NCBI RefSeq assembly: GCF_023380265.1
Contig: NZ_CP093366.1
Location: 62,001-126,000 of the forward strand
Origin: Bombilactobacillus folatiphilus
GTDB taxonomy: Bacteria > Bacillota > Bacilli > Lactobacillales > Lactobacillaceae
Length of the DNA stretch: 64,000 nucleotides
Direction: 5' to 3'
The position numbers and the translations under genes are program-made. Shown here piece by piece: positions 55,004-64,000 of the stretch (the first letter of the stretch is position 1; each line of letters opens with the position of its first letter). The notes below the pieces were generated by a model. The model had not been told where the DNA came from, did not search any database, and saw only the letters and a program-made list of their open reading frames with translations.

Positions 55004-55078
55004 GTTGGCCAAATGGGAATGTTCGTTTACTTTCTTAAAAGAGATGAGTAAAATTAGAATAAAACGGGGGAAATAGTG

Positions 55079-56233
55079 ATGAAATATATTCATGCAGCAA
55101 AGTTCTTTTTAAAGAATACGACTGAAAATGGTGGTTATTTGGAAATTACGAATGACGGGAATTTTGGTCAGTATTTGCCCGAAAGTCACCGTCCAACGAG
55201 TGAAATTTTGGATTATCAAGATCAGTGGATTGCGCCGGGGTTGATTGATACGCATATTCATGGGATTGCGGGTCATGATGTTATGGATAATGATTCTGAA
55301 GGTCTCAATGAAATGTCTGAAGCTCTGTTGCGCTGTGGGGTCACATCTTGGATGCCAACGACAATTACTGGTTCTAAGCAACAACTGCAGGATATTTGTG
55401 CGACTATTGCCGCTAGTCAAGAGCAACTAACAGGCGCAAAAGTGGCTGGAATTAATTTTGAAGGACCATTTTTCACGCCTGAACATAAAGGGGCGCAGAA
55501 TCCAAAGTATTTTATGGATCCTGATCCTGAAATTTTTTATGATTGGCAAGACGCTGCCCAAGGATTATTACGTCAAATTACGATTGCGCCGGAGCGTCAT
55601 GGTGCGGTGGAATTCACCGAAGCTATCAGTAAAACGGGTGTGGTTGTGGCTTTGGGGCATAGCTCGGCTACTTTTGAACAAGCCAAAGCTTGCGTGGAAG
55701 CTGGCGCAACCACTTTTACACATACTTATAACGGCATGAGTGGCTTGAGTCACCGTGAACCTGGTATGGTCGGGGCGGCGATGAGTTTGTCTGAAGTCAA
55801 TGATGAACTGATTTGTGATGGTCATCATGTGTATCCTAATGCTGTCAAAATTTTGTTAAATCAAAAAGGCTCCGAACATATTATCCTGGTCACTGATTGT
55901 ATGTCCGCAGGGTTAATGCCTGATGGCAACTATATGCTAGGTGAATTGCCCGTGGTGGTGGCTGATGGGACAGCGCGACTCCAAGATGGGGATCACAATT
56001 TAGCGGGGAGTATCTTAAAATTGAACGATGCGATCAAGAATTTAGTTGATTGGAATTTGGTTACGCCTCAAGATGCGATTGAGATGGCGACGGATACGCC
56101 TGCTCGAAGCATTGGCATTGATGATAAGGCCGGTGCCATTTTACCTGAACATCCCGCCGATTTTATTGTGTTGAATCCAAAGATGGAATTACAGGCCACT
56201 TACTTAAATGGTCAGCAACGTTATCATATCTAA
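55079..56233 (+). CDS. nagA: N-acetylglucosamine-6-phosphate deacetylase
   Basis: 384 aa. Amidohydrolase-fold enzyme converting GlcNAc-6-P to GlcN-6-P and acetate, a step in amino-sugar use and wall recycling. Metal and active-site motifs: DTHIHG, NFEGPFF (Glu), LGHSSAT (His), THTYNGMSG (His), VTDCMSAG (catalytic Asp). Start ATG is eight bases after GGGGGA. Single gene between terminators; nagB is not in the window. It would connect to products of MupG-type recycling. Confidence 0.93.
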   Translation: MKYIHAAKFFLKNTTENGGYLEITNDGNFGQYLPESHRPTSEILDYQDQWIAPGLIDTHIHGIAGHDVMDNDSEGLNEMSEALLRCGVTSWMPTTITGSKQQLQDICATIAASQEQLTGAKVAGINFEGPFFTPEHKGAQNPKYFMDPDPEIFYDWQDAAQGLLRQITIAPERHGAVEFTEAISKTGVVVALGHSSATFEQAKACVEAGATTFTHTYNGMSGLSHREPGMVGAAMSLSEVNDELICDGHHVYPNAVKILLNQKGSEHIILVTDCMSAGLMPDGNYMLGELPVVVADGTARLQDGDHNLAGSILKLNDAIKNLVDWNLVTPQDAIEMATDTPARSIGIDDKAGAILPEHPADFIVLNPKMELQATYLNGQQRYHI

Positions 56234-56248
56234 TTTAAAATAATTATC

Positions 56249-56282
56249 ATCCGTCCATATCTCATTATGGGCGGATTTTTTA
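56249..56282 (+). terminator. Rho-independent terminator after nagA
   Basis: ATCCGTCCATA pairs with TATGGGCGGAT, followed by TTTTT. Confidence 0.85.
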
Positions 56283-56404
56283 GTTTAAATGAGGCAAGTT
56301 ATATGAGTTAATAAAATCACAAGTCTAAATCTTTGCTTTTGACCCATTTAGTAAGCTAGATTGAACATGTGTCATTATGCAGATTTTTAAAGGGGGAAAA
56401 TACA

Positions 56405-59383
56405 GTGAAGCAAAAGTTACATTATATTGTTACTTTATTGACCTTAGTAACGGTATTTGGTTTTATCGAAGGTCTTGGGGGGGAAAATGTGTCTGCAAAG
56501 ACGACCATTCCTGATCCGCCGTATAGTAGTCAAGTCACAACATTAGGGGATAATTTTACTGTTAATAGTAATAGTGCTAACAACGGTAATATTATGTTGG
56601 CTGGACATACTGAAGTGCAGGTGATGAGTCAGGGCGAAAATGCCATGGCTAAGTCGATGTGGAACAAAACACCAATTGATATTAAAAAGCCGTTTACCAT
56701 CAACTTTCAATATTATTTAAATGGTGCTGGTCCCACTAAAAGTGGTGATGGTTTAACTTTTACTATGCAAAATGAAAATCCTTATTTGCTCGGACATGCA
56801 GGTGAAGCGATTGGTGTTTATGGGGCTTTGCGTAATAGCAGCACTTATCAACCGGCATATAAGCAAGGATTGACGGTGGAATTTGATCCTAAATATAACG
56901 ATGATGCAAGTGATAGTGACTTAAAGATGGATTCTAATGCACCTAAGAATCATAATCATGTCGCCATTACGGATGGATCGGTGACCAATGTTGGTGACCA
57001 TTTTGCAATTAAGCATTTGGCGGTTTTGTATGATCCAAGTATGGTATCGAATGTTTGGAAGCAAGTTGAAGTACACTGGGAGCCTAATTTGGCTGATAAT
57101 ACTGGTACTTTGACCGTTTCGCATACAGATACTTCTCATTTTGCGGAATCGGGGTCGTTAATGCCAAGTACGCAGACGATTGCTTACACCAAATCGTTGA
57201 GTGATTTTAATTCGAGTAAGCCGATGTATTGGGGCTTCACCGCTGGTACTGGTGATAAGACGATGACCAGCGCCATTGCATTGGATAAGGTTGATGTCAA
57301 ACCTGTGGTTAATAAAACCGATCCATTAGTGACGAAGAAGATTCGCAATGTTACGCAGGGGACTGATTTTAGTTCTTCTGAAGTAACAGCCAATCCGGGT
57401 GATACTTTAGAATATCAAGTGTCCGTTGATAATAGTCAGGCTCATGGTCTCAAAGAAACTTGGAACGGTGTTAATTTGACAGAAAAGTTGCCTACCGGCT
57501 TAACTTCACCTTTAGACGGGGGTCAAAACATCAGTTTACCAGCATTTGATGTACCATTTGGCAACAGTCTGGTAACCAAAACTTATCGTGTGAAGGTTAG
57601 TTCTAATGCGACGTCGGGTCAAACTTTAAAGAGTGAGACAGACTTATTCGGACAGAATTGGCCAGCAAAGGGGAGTGTGGTTTCTGCAAGCAATAATCCA
57701 GAGATTAAGATTCAAACGAAAGTACAACCTTCTAATCCCTTGATTAAAGAAGAGGTTCGTGATGTAACCGCCAAGGGAGCGTATACGACCGATCAAATTT
57801 CTGTAGTTCCTGGCGATGAGTTGCAATATCGCATTACGGTCGATAATAGTGATGGTCACGGGATTCAAGAGACGTGGAATAATGTTAATTTTAGAAATAA
57901 TTTACCTGACGGTGGCTGGTTGACATGGAATAACCAAAATGGGAATCCTAAGTTAACGGCTAAAGGAGACTTAGGTGCGGTACCATTTGGGCAAACGAAG
58001 TCTACAACTTATAAAGTAAATGTTGCAAAAGATGCTGCCGTTGGGTCATCTTTTGCCAGCAGATTACGTGTTGGCGGTGACAATTGGCCAACTAATGGAA
58101 AAAGGTTGAAATCAACTAATAGTCCAATTGTCAAAGTTAAGGCTCCGATTTCTAATCCGAAAGTTGTTGAATCTGTGCGTAATGAAACGACAGGTGATGG
58201 CACTTTTTCGCAAGAAGGAGTGAAAGCTAAACCAGGTGACGTATTAGAATACCAAGTTTCAATTGACAATAATCAAGAAACGGGGATTCAAGATACTTGG
58301 AAAATGGTGCAGTTAACGGATCAATTACCTAATTGGTTAGAAAATATGGGCGATGGTAGCCATGTAGCCCAAGCCTATGTTGGTGATGTGCCATTTGGTA
58401 ATACACCAGTAACTAAAATTTATCGTGTCAAAGTCTTAGAAAATGCCTCCGATGGTCAATCTTTTACTAGTAAAGCAGTGGTCAGTGGTATCAATTGGCC
58501 AAAAACTGGTACAGTTGCATCGACTACTAGTCCAAAGGTGACAGTAGATACAACAACCCCTTGGTGGGATATTACCAAGGGCGTTTTGACAATTCATAAA
58601 CATGCAATTGCCGACGATGAATTGAAGGATAATGCCGGGCAAGTTACAAGAGAAAGTTGGCCTTGGGATCAAGAACGTTCTACCATTCGGAGCGTCCAAA
58701 TTGAACCTGATGTGACCGCCCAAACTTCATTAAAAAATATGTTTTCAGATATGCCTAATTTAATAGATGTTTATGGTTTAGGAAACTTACAGACTAGCTC
58801 AGTGCAAAATATGTCTCAGATGTTTAAAGGAGACACTAAGTTGAATAAGCTAGATTATCAAACTGACAAATTGATTAATCATTTTGATAGTAGCAAGGTG
58901 ACAGATTATAGTAGTATGTTTGAAGGATGTCAGAAGTTAACTAATTTTGATGCCACCAAGTTGAATGTTTCTGGAAATGTGGACATTTCCAGAATGTTCT
59001 ATGATTGTGCTAATTTGTTGCAATTAGATTTAACTGATTGGAATTTGGTTTCTGCGAAAGAAACGAATATGTTGACTAGCACAGTCGATGCGGATCAACC
59101 CCTTACAGGGCATGATCCTATTAAGTCTCATTTGTGGAAAATCACTTTAGGTTCTAATGCGCGTTTGAATAGTGATTGTGGTTTGGCGCCAGCGCCAGAT
59201 GATCAGAATCCATTACCTGAAAATTCTCAATTTTATAGTAAAGATGGGACTTGGACGCTAGTTACGACGAGTGATGATTATCGTCCAGGTACAAGAATTT
59301 ATACATTTAGTCAGATAATAACTCTATCTTCCCAGTATCATTTCAATCCTTATGTCTTTGTTTGGACCCCGATACTACGTTAA
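56405..59383 (+). CDS. Secreted L-type lectin / DUF285-repeat surface protein
   Basis: 992 aa from a GTG start after AGGGGG. Signal peptide about 1-35 (cleavage near VSAK) with a G7 run inside its coding region. Residues about 40-275 are a bacterial L-type lectin domain: IDIKKPFTINFQYYLNG, SGDGLTFTMQNENPYLLG, YKQGLTVEFDPKYND. Three related beta domains of about 130 aa follow, each with a PGDxLxY..VDN core (about 285-415, 425-560, 565-695). BspA/DUF285 repeats come next (about 715-870; NMSQMF, DYSSMF, DISRMF). The C-terminus ends without WxL, LPXTG or membrane segment, so it is either released or has lost its anchor. Confidence 0.82.
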   Translation: MKQKLHYIVTLLTLVTVFGFIEGLGGENVSAKTTIPDPPYSSQVTTLGDNFTVNSNSANNGNIMLAGHTEVQVMSQGENAMAKSMWNKTPIDIKKPFTINFQYYLNGAGPTKSGDGLTFTMQNENPYLLGHAGEAIGVYGALRNSSTYQPAYKQGLTVEFDPKYNDDASDSDLKMDSNAPKNHNHVAITDGSVTNVGDHFAIKHLAVLYDPSMVSNVWKQVEVHWEPNLADNTGTLTVSHTDTSHFAESGSLMPSTQTIAYTKSLSDFNSSKPMYWGFTAGTGDKTMTSAIALDKVDVKPVVNKTDPLVTKKIRNVTQGTDFSSSEVTANPGDTLEYQVSVDNSQAHGLKETWNGVNLTEKLPTGLTSPLDGGQNISLPAFDVPFGNSLVTKTYRVKVSSNATSGQTLKSETDLFGQNWPAKGSVVSASNNPEIKIQTKVQPSNPLIKEEVRDVTAKGAYTTDQISVVPGDELQYRITVDNSDGHGIQETWNNVNFRNNLPDGGWLTWNNQNGNPKLTAKGDLGAVPFGQTKSTTYKVNVAKDAAVGSSFASRLRVGGDNWPTNGKRLKSTNSPIVKVKAPISNPKVVESVRNETTGDGTFSQEGVKAKPGDVLEYQVSIDNNQETGIQDTWKMVQLTDQLPNWLENMGDGSHVAQAYVGDVPFGNTPVTKIYRVKVLENASDGQSFTSKAVVSGINWPKTGTVASTTSPKVTVDTTTPWWDITKGVLTIHKHAIADDELKDNAGQVTRESWPWDQERSTIRSVQIEPDVTAQTSLKNMFSDMPNLIDVYGLGNLQTSSVQNMSQMFKGDTKLNKLDYQTDKLINHFDSSKVTDYSSMFEGCQKLTNFDATKLNVSGNVDISRMFYDCANLLQLDLTDWNLVSAKETNMLTSTVDADQPLTGHDPIKSHLWKITLGSNARLNSDCGLAPAPDDQNPLPENSQFYSKDGTWTLVTTSDDYRPGTRIYTFSQIITLSSQYHFNPYVFVWTPILR

Positions 59384-59480
59384 ACAAAATTAGATCGTCT
59401 TTTTATACAAGTAAATATCCACAAAATGAATTATCAATTTTATTTGATTTCCATACAAGAGATGTCATATAAAAGTATAC

Positions 59481-59518
59481 AAAACAGCCACCAGCTATGA
59501 ACTGGTGGCTGTTTTATT
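59481..59518. terminator. Bidirectional terminator between two surface-protein genes
   Basis: AAAACAGCCACCAG pairs with CTGGTGGCTGTTTT around seven bases. Confidence 0.92.
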
Positions 59519-61892
59519 AAATATTCGTGGTTGGATTAGTAACTGAGTTTGTTAAGGTATATACCATGGTGGCGGTGTAAGAACCACTGTGGGGAACATT
59601 GCTGGCATCTAATTTAAATGGAATGGAGGTCCAACTGTGAGAATATGTGGAGGCATCGCTGGTTGGTGGTTCCTTAACGCTATTTTCATACATAATCCCG
59701 GAATTATTATTTGATAGTCGATCATTGAATAATAATTGTGGTGTAAAGGAAATGGTCTGATTTGTATCAAGTACAAAAGGTGAAAGACTGTAATTAATCG
59801 TAAAACCACCTCGGACACGGGGATCTCTTGTATCATTAACGCTAATGGCAAACGGTTTTTCCTTGTCTGTCGATTTGGGAGTTAAATTGTCTAGAGGTTC
59901 ATTCATGTAATGACTTTGAAAGTCTAAATCACCTGGATATTGTGTCAAAGAGATAGTTCCCTTAGTTTGTCGCCAGACGTAAGTTTTGGAACCAGCTAAC
60001 CGATCGTCGTCTAACACGGCAACTCCACTCTCAAATGAAGTACCATTAGGTTCGTGATCACTACCCCCAGCTTTATCCTGCCAACCACCGTTAGAAGTAT
60101 AGGTTGTAGGAAATTCAGCAGAAGTATTTAATGAATCAGCACCCAACATTTTACCAGCCGGTCCATCGTTTAATTTGGCCACAGAATTACTATCTCTAAA
60201 ATTAGTTTGAGATCCTAAAACTATTTTCCAGAGATTACTGTCACCTTGAAACATCTTGTTGTATGAAATATTGCCACTGGAGTTAGACGACGTTAAGTTC
60301 ATGGGACTAATGTCTAGGGTATGCAGGTTAGAGCAACCACTAAACATGGAGTTAGCATTGTTTAAACTAGTTTGGTTAGTCATAGGATCGTTGAATTGCC
60401 AATTAGTTAAATTCAAATGAATTAAATCAGAACAATAGCTAAACATACTATCCATATTTTGAACTTGAGAGACGTTCCAGCTATTAACATCTAGATATTG
60501 TAAACCGGTAGATGAAAACATAGATTGCATATTCGTTACCTTAGCAGTATCCCAGTTTGCCAAATTAGAAATATCACGTAAACTAGAACAATTTTCGAAA
60601 ACAGCCCCCATATTCGTTATTCCACCAGTGGACCAGTCTTCAAGTCCATTAACTTTTGTCAAATTAGTGCAATTATAGAACATGTCAGAGATATCAATAA
60701 CGTTATCAACCTTAAATCCTGTTAAATTAATTGTTAAAAAACTAGTTCCCGCAAACATATAAGAAGTGCTTGTGACCTGGTTAGTTTGTAGGAGTGCAAA
60801 ATTGTAGTCATCATTAGGTGGTTCTGTCAAGGCAGCATCATACTGGAATAAACTTTGAAAAGAGGTAACGTGAGAAGTATTAAAACCTAAAAAATTGTGA
60901 GCATGATCAAAAAATTTAACTGTCGAAATTTGACTTTCAGCAAACATACTATACATGTCTGTTAAAGAATCAGTTTGCCATTGACTCAAGTCTAAACTGA
61001 CAGGTGCGGATGCTTGCTGAAAATATTGGTAAAACATAAGGCTCATATTTTTTACATGTGTGACGTTTAATTTATATAAATTGATTAATTTAATACTATT
61101 ATTGGCAAACATATCTTGCATGTTAGTGACCTTAGCAGTATCCCATACATTATCCTGTGGCTGAAAAGTGATTGTTGGACTGGTGGTATCATTTAAAGCA
61201 CTATTACTAAACATATAACTCATATCAGTCACAGAATTAGTCACAAAATTTTCAATTCCGTTTATGCTGGATAACGCATAATCACCATAAAACATTGCTT
61301 TCATACTGGTCGCACCCGTCGTGTCCAAATTATTTAAACCGGAGATGGTGGTGACTGAGTTTAAACCGCCAAACAAGTATTCTAAAGATGCATTCTGATT
61401 TTTAACAGTTAAAGGTGTATTTATTTGAATAGAATTTATTGTGAGACCAGCTTCCTGTTGCCAAGGCCATATTCTAGACGAGGAATAACTGGATGTATCA
61501 TTACTGTTACCACTATTAGTTTTTTCCGTAGTATCCTCATCATAACTTAAGCCTTCACCATCAGGACCATTTTGGTTGATTATCAAGGTTTCACCACTAA
61601 TATACCACCAACTGCCATCTCTTAAATTTAGTTGCTGTTGGAAATTACTGACAGGATTAACGGAAGGATTTGATGGTGGATCATTGGTTATGGAATCTTG
61701 GGTTTCATGAGTTGATGAAAGGGGCTCAACAGGCTGAATTTGCATTTTTGTCAAAGAAGTTTGAAAATTTTGACGAGATTGATCAGAAACTGGCGCTGCT
61801 TGTACTTTGGATAAGGGCAGCAAACTGACGATCAAAATCAAAATTAAAGCTAAATTGAAACTATTTACTAATAATTGACGCTTATTATGCAA
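59517..61892 (-). CDS. BspA/DUF285-repeat surface protein with WxL-type C-terminus
   Basis: 791 aa from a TTG start seven bases after GGGGGA. Signal peptide (about 1-32, cleavage near VQAAP). Residues about 90-560 contain at least ten DUF285 units of about 25 aa (VTDMSYMF, VTNMQDMF, VKNMSLMF, LTDMYSMF and so on), as in BspA-like leucine-rich surface proteins. A GSWWYISGETLIIN header precedes them, and an LDFQSH to SGSYTATMVYTLTNSV wall-binding WxL-type domain forms the last 140 residues. Likely an adhesin bound non-covalently to the wall. Convergent with the lectin gene, whose DUF285 part is related. Confidence 0.85.
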   Translation of the reverse strand: MHNKRQLLVNSFNLALILILIVSLLPLSKVQAAPVSDQSRQNFQTSLTKMQIQPVEPLSSTHETQDSITNDPPSNPSVNPVSNFQQQLNLRDGSWWYISGETLIINQNGPDGEGLSYDEDTTEKTNSGNSNDTSSYSSSRIWPWQQEAGLTINSIQINTPLTVKNQNASLEYLFGGLNSVTTISGLNNLDTTGATSMKAMFYGDYALSSINGIENFVTNSVTDMSYMFSNSALNDTTSPTITFQPQDNVWDTAKVTNMQDMFANNSIKLINLYKLNVTHVKNMSLMFYQYFQQASAPVSLDLSQWQTDSLTDMYSMFAESQISTVKFFDHAHNFLGFNTSHVTSFQSLFQYDAALTEPPNDDYNFALLQTNQVTSTSYMFAGTSFLTINLTGFKVDNVIDISDMFYNCTNLTKVNGLEDWSTGGITNMGAVFENCSSLRDISNLANWDTAKVTNMQSMFSSTGLQYLDVNSWNVSQVQNMDSMFSYCSDLIHLNLTNWQFNDPMTNQTSLNNANSMFSGCSNLHTLDISPMNLTSSNSSGNISYNKMFQGDSNLWKIVLGSQTNFRDSNSVAKLNDGPAGKMLGADSLNTSAEFPTTYTSNGGWQDKAGGSDHEPNGTSFESGVAVLDDDRLAGSKTYVWRQTKGTISLTQYPGDLDFQSHYMNEPLDNLTPKSTDKEKPFAISVNDTRDPRVRGGFTINYSLSPFVLDTNQTISFTPQLLFNDRLSNNNSGIMYENSVKEPPTSDASTYSHSWTSIPFKLDASNVPHSGSYTATMVYTLTNSVTNPTTNI

Positions 61893-61907
61893 AATAAATC
61901 CCCCATC

Positions 61908-61980
61908 AGAATTAATAGTTGTGACTAATAATCACTATTAGTTAATTCTAACAAGGTGGTAGATGAGCATCTTGCCACTT
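61908..61980. promoter_or_regulatory. Stacked inverted repeats upstream of the BspA/WxL gene
   Basis: Nested repeats: AGAATTAA (61908-61915) with TTAATTCT (61942-61949), enclosing ACTAATA-ATCAC-TATTAGT (61924-61942). Next to it GGTGGTAGAT with ATCTTGCCAC (61955-61978). Neither is followed by a T run in the direction of transcription, so operator or 5' UTR structure is more likely than termination. Confidence 0.45.
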
Positions 61981-62020
61981 TTTGTATAAAAATATAATTA
62001 TTTGACAACTTATTTAAAAC

Positions 62021-63454
62021 TTAAGCTAATTTGTGAATCAAACGCTTAACCTCACTTAAATCATAAGCTGAATTGACTTCGGTGATTTGATAAATTGGTG
62101 CGTCTAACTGTAATTGCGTGTTAGTGATAACCAGATCATATTGATGTTTGGCGTTAAAAGTTTCTACTTGCACACCGTTGAGATTCTTTAATTGGAGCGC
62201 CAAGATTTGTGCGGCCTCTTCTTGAAAGGCACCTTCTAGATTCAACGCAACACCGAGGCGAATCGTATGGCGAATTGCCAAATCAACTATCATGATAATG
62301 CTGGCGTAGCGCACGAGTGTCATTTTTTGTACACTAGAACTCGTTTGCAGTTGTAATTCAGATTGCATTATGGCTGACAAATATTGCGCATGCTGTTTAA
62401 TGCCATTGAGATAGAGATTGTGGTCCAGTTGGTCGACAATTTTTAAATTATAAATTTCAAAATCACCTTGAAAAAAATAGAGTTTCATATGCATTTGAGT
62501 TAAGTAATAAAGACATTTGGTTTGTAAGTCTGGTTCAATATGCGGCTGGTCATAAAATTGTGCAATTTGGTGAAATAAACGTTCGTTGCAATGATCAACC
62601 AGTGTTTTTGCACCGGTAGTCGCTTGATGTTGAACAAAATCAGTTTGCTCCAAAATCCCCATACTCTGGAAAAAAGCAAAGTGAAGCATAGTTTCTTCAG
62701 GGCGCAATTCCAACGCATAAAAACTGTTAATTCGTTGCATGAGCGGGCGCAATTTTTGGTATAAAGGTTCTTTTTGAAAAGGTTGAAATTGCTGAGCAAA
62801 GGCGCCAAAGTTGATTTGAGGATTATTGATGCGTTTTTTGGTAATCCGCAACCAAAGTAATAATTTTCGGCGGGTTGTTTCGGTCAAAGTGAGTTGTAAT
62901 CCTCGGGTTAAATCTTGGATAATATGCTGTTCTGAAGGTGTTATCTGGTCGAATCCTTGTTCTAAGCCCCAAAATAAATTGAAGTAAAAATAACGAATTT
63001 GACTTTCATCGCCGCATAATTTGCCTTGCCAAATCCGCAAACTAAATTCTTGCAGTGACACATTTAACTCTTTGATTTTGCGAGAGATTGAAGACTCACT
63101 CATGGACAAATCTTGCGCTAAAACAATCAAATTCAGTTCTTGCTTTTTAAATAGTGTCAGGAGAATTTGATATTTACTAGAGCTTAGATAAATTTTTTGT
63201 TCTAATGCTTTTAACGACAATTCGGGCGGCTTTTGAAAAGTTAAGGTCACGCCGTTATAAGTCAGTTGGCAAGCAGGTGCAAAATCCTGCAAAGTTTGCG
63301 CCGTTTCTTCAATATAGTTTTCCAAAGATTTTTTGGATAAATGTAATTGTTGATACATAGCCTTAGCGTCCATCGTGCCCCCAGCATTAATAAGCAATTT
63401 GACGAGTGTCACTTCTTTGGCTTCTTTAGTTTTAAGCAAATCCTCATAACGCAT
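62021..63454 (-). CDS. Mga-type helix-turn-helix regulator
   Basis: 477 aa. N-terminal double helix-turn-helix: TLVKLLINAGGTMDAKAMYQQLHLSKKSLENYI and LIVLAQDLSMSESSISRKIKELN (second HTH near residues 105-130), the Mga/AtxA-like layout. A helical middle (PRD-like, about 160-390) and a C-terminal part resembling a PTS EIIB fold (DLVITNTQLQLDAPIYQ) follow. Mga family proteins control surface adhesins and carbohydrate genes. The ATG at 63454 has AGGAAG ten bases upstream; a GTG at 63466 is an alternative. The start overlaps the preceding oxidoreductase gene. Its neighbour is the BspA/WxL gene, a possible target. Confidence 0.8.
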   Translation of the reverse strand: MRYEDLLKTKEAKEVTLVKLLINAGGTMDAKAMYQQLHLSKKSLENYIEETAQTLQDFAPACQLTYNGVTLTFQKPPELSLKALEQKIYLSSSKYQILLTLFKKQELNLIVLAQDLSMSESSISRKIKELNVSLQEFSLRIWQGKLCGDESQIRYFYFNLFWGLEQGFDQITPSEQHIIQDLTRGLQLTLTETTRRKLLLWLRITKKRINNPQINFGAFAQQFQPFQKEPLYQKLRPLMQRINSFYALELRPEETMLHFAFFQSMGILEQTDFVQHQATTGAKTLVDHCNERLFHQIAQFYDQPHIEPDLQTKCLYYLTQMHMKLYFFQGDFEIYNLKIVDQLDHNLYLNGIKQHAQYLSAIMQSELQLQTSSSVQKMTLVRYASIIMIVDLAIRHTIRLGVALNLEGAFQEEAAQILALQLKNLNGVQVETFNAKHQYDLVITNTQLQLDAPIYQITEVNSAYDLSEVKRLIHKLA

Positions 63455-64000
63455 CGCTACGGTCACTTCCTAACGATAATCTATTTAGTGGTTCGCTGAG
63501 ATTCGTGAATTCTGGTTGAAAAAAATAGTCGCTTTGCATTAATGCTTCTAAAGTCAACCCTTGTTGAATCGCTAAAGCGGCAGGATTAATTTTGGCGAGG
63601 CAATTGACTTTGGACATGATTTGCAAGCCTAATAATTGATGGGTATCTTTGGTATAAATCGCTTTGTAATACATTGGTTGAGGATTCAACAAGGAATAAT
63701 TTTGGCAGAAAATGTGACTGTCAATGTCTGATTGAACACTAAAAGCATTCGCTTCCAACAGACCGCTACTAGCCAAATACCAATCAAACATTTGCGTGCC
63801 CACAGTTTTAACGCCACTGTTGCACGGAATTTTTGCCTGTTGCAAATTATAGGCCGCCACTTGTCCTGATCTGAGTGCATGAGTCACTTGGGCCAAGTAT
63901 GGTCCCAGCTCGTTTGGTTGTTGTGCAGGTGCGTGAATCAAGTCACCGATCGCAAAAATATCGGGAATGGAAGTTTCTAGATATTGATTGGTTTGTAAAG
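63444..64000 (-). CDS. FAD-dependent pyridine nucleotide-disulfide oxidoreductase, C-terminal part (partial)
   Basis: The gene continues past the window edge. Visible are the second FAD motif IPDIFAIGDLI and the C-terminal dimerisation domain (GVKTVGTQMFDWYLASSG, then YYKAIYTKDTHQLLGLQIMSK). These fit the NADH oxidase / NADH peroxidase / CoA-disulfide reductase family, which in lactobacilli deals with oxygen and peroxide. The catalytic Cys near the N-terminus is outside the window. The gene overlaps the Mga-like regulator start, so the two are co-transcribed. Confidence 0.75.
   Translation of the reverse strand, partial: LQTNQYLETSIPDIFAIGDLIHAPAQQPNELGPYLAQVTHALRSGQVAAYNLQQAKIPCNSGVKTVGTQMFDWYLASSGLLEANAFSVQSDIDSHIFCQNYSLLNPQPMYYKAIYTKDTHQLLGLQIMSKVNCLAKINPAALAIQQGLTLEALMQSDYFFQPEFTNLSEPLNRLSLGSDRSDAL

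Overview
This is a low-GC Firmicutes chromosome segment, most likely from the family Lactobacillaceae. The evidence is the ychF-DUF1129 pair, WxL-type surface proteins, a DUF4811 gene behind a drug-efflux MFS gene, a YhgE/Pip protein, an OpuC osmolyte ABC transporter, a TPP-riboswitch-controlled thiT, lactose/cellobiose-type PTS parts with 6-phospho-beta-glucosidase and MupG, and a Phe-type Ddl as in vancomycin-resistant lactobacilli. I cannot name the species. ychF and a near-perfect ParB centromere site (parS, 9898-9913) suggest an origin-proximal location.

Layout. 1-2.4 kb: end of ychF, a DUF1129 membrane protein, a compact type I toxin-antitoxin-like locus (29-aa membrane peptide facing an antisense RNA) and a Fic protein. 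2.4-7.9 kb: divergent oxidoreductase/HxlR pair, small alarmone synthetase, and a TetR-YhgE operon with a 23-bp palindromic operator. 8-9.9 kb: a decayed WxL surface gene, then parS. 9.9-16 kb: SMR efflux, a PTS-IIC-like gene behind a tyrosine-rich leader peptide and attenuator-like hairpins, and sbcDC. 16-21.8 kb: APC permease and a cre-controlled beta-glucoside operon (GH1, IIC, IIB) with an RpiR regulator. 21.8-30.2 kb: tRNA-dihydrouridine synthase, opuCABCD, TerC, MerR-like regulator, MFS plus DUF4811. 30.3-33.7 kb: TPP riboswitch-thiT, two tandem lipoate-protein ligases, GNAT. 33.8-39 kb: mupG divergent from a IIB-IIA pair whose IIB is a gene-converted copy of the one at 20.6 kb, then mntH and a second MFS gene. 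39-47.4 kb and 56.4-61.9 kb: large secreted surface proteins (WxL, pectate-lyase-like, L-type lectin, DUF285 repeats). The remainder is housekeeping: aldo/keto reductase, cardiolipin synthase, hydrolase, RNase HI, DUF1002, Ddl, NagA, an Mga-like regulator and the end of a flavoprotein oxidoreductase.

Most notable points: (i) a 10-G homopolymer inside the signal-peptide region of the WxL gene at 39.3 kb, where one added or two removed G restores a textbook signal peptide, suggesting ON/OFF phase variation; (ii) a tyrosine-rich leader peptide with mutually exclusive antiterminator and terminator upstream of the IIC-like gene; (iii) parS; (iv) the toxin-antitoxin-like locus; (v) gene conversion between two PTS IIB genes; (vi) a 33-bp hairpin repeat used twice as a terminator. 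Several starts were moved from the longest open frame to GTG, TTG or internal ATG codons with good ribosome binding sites.
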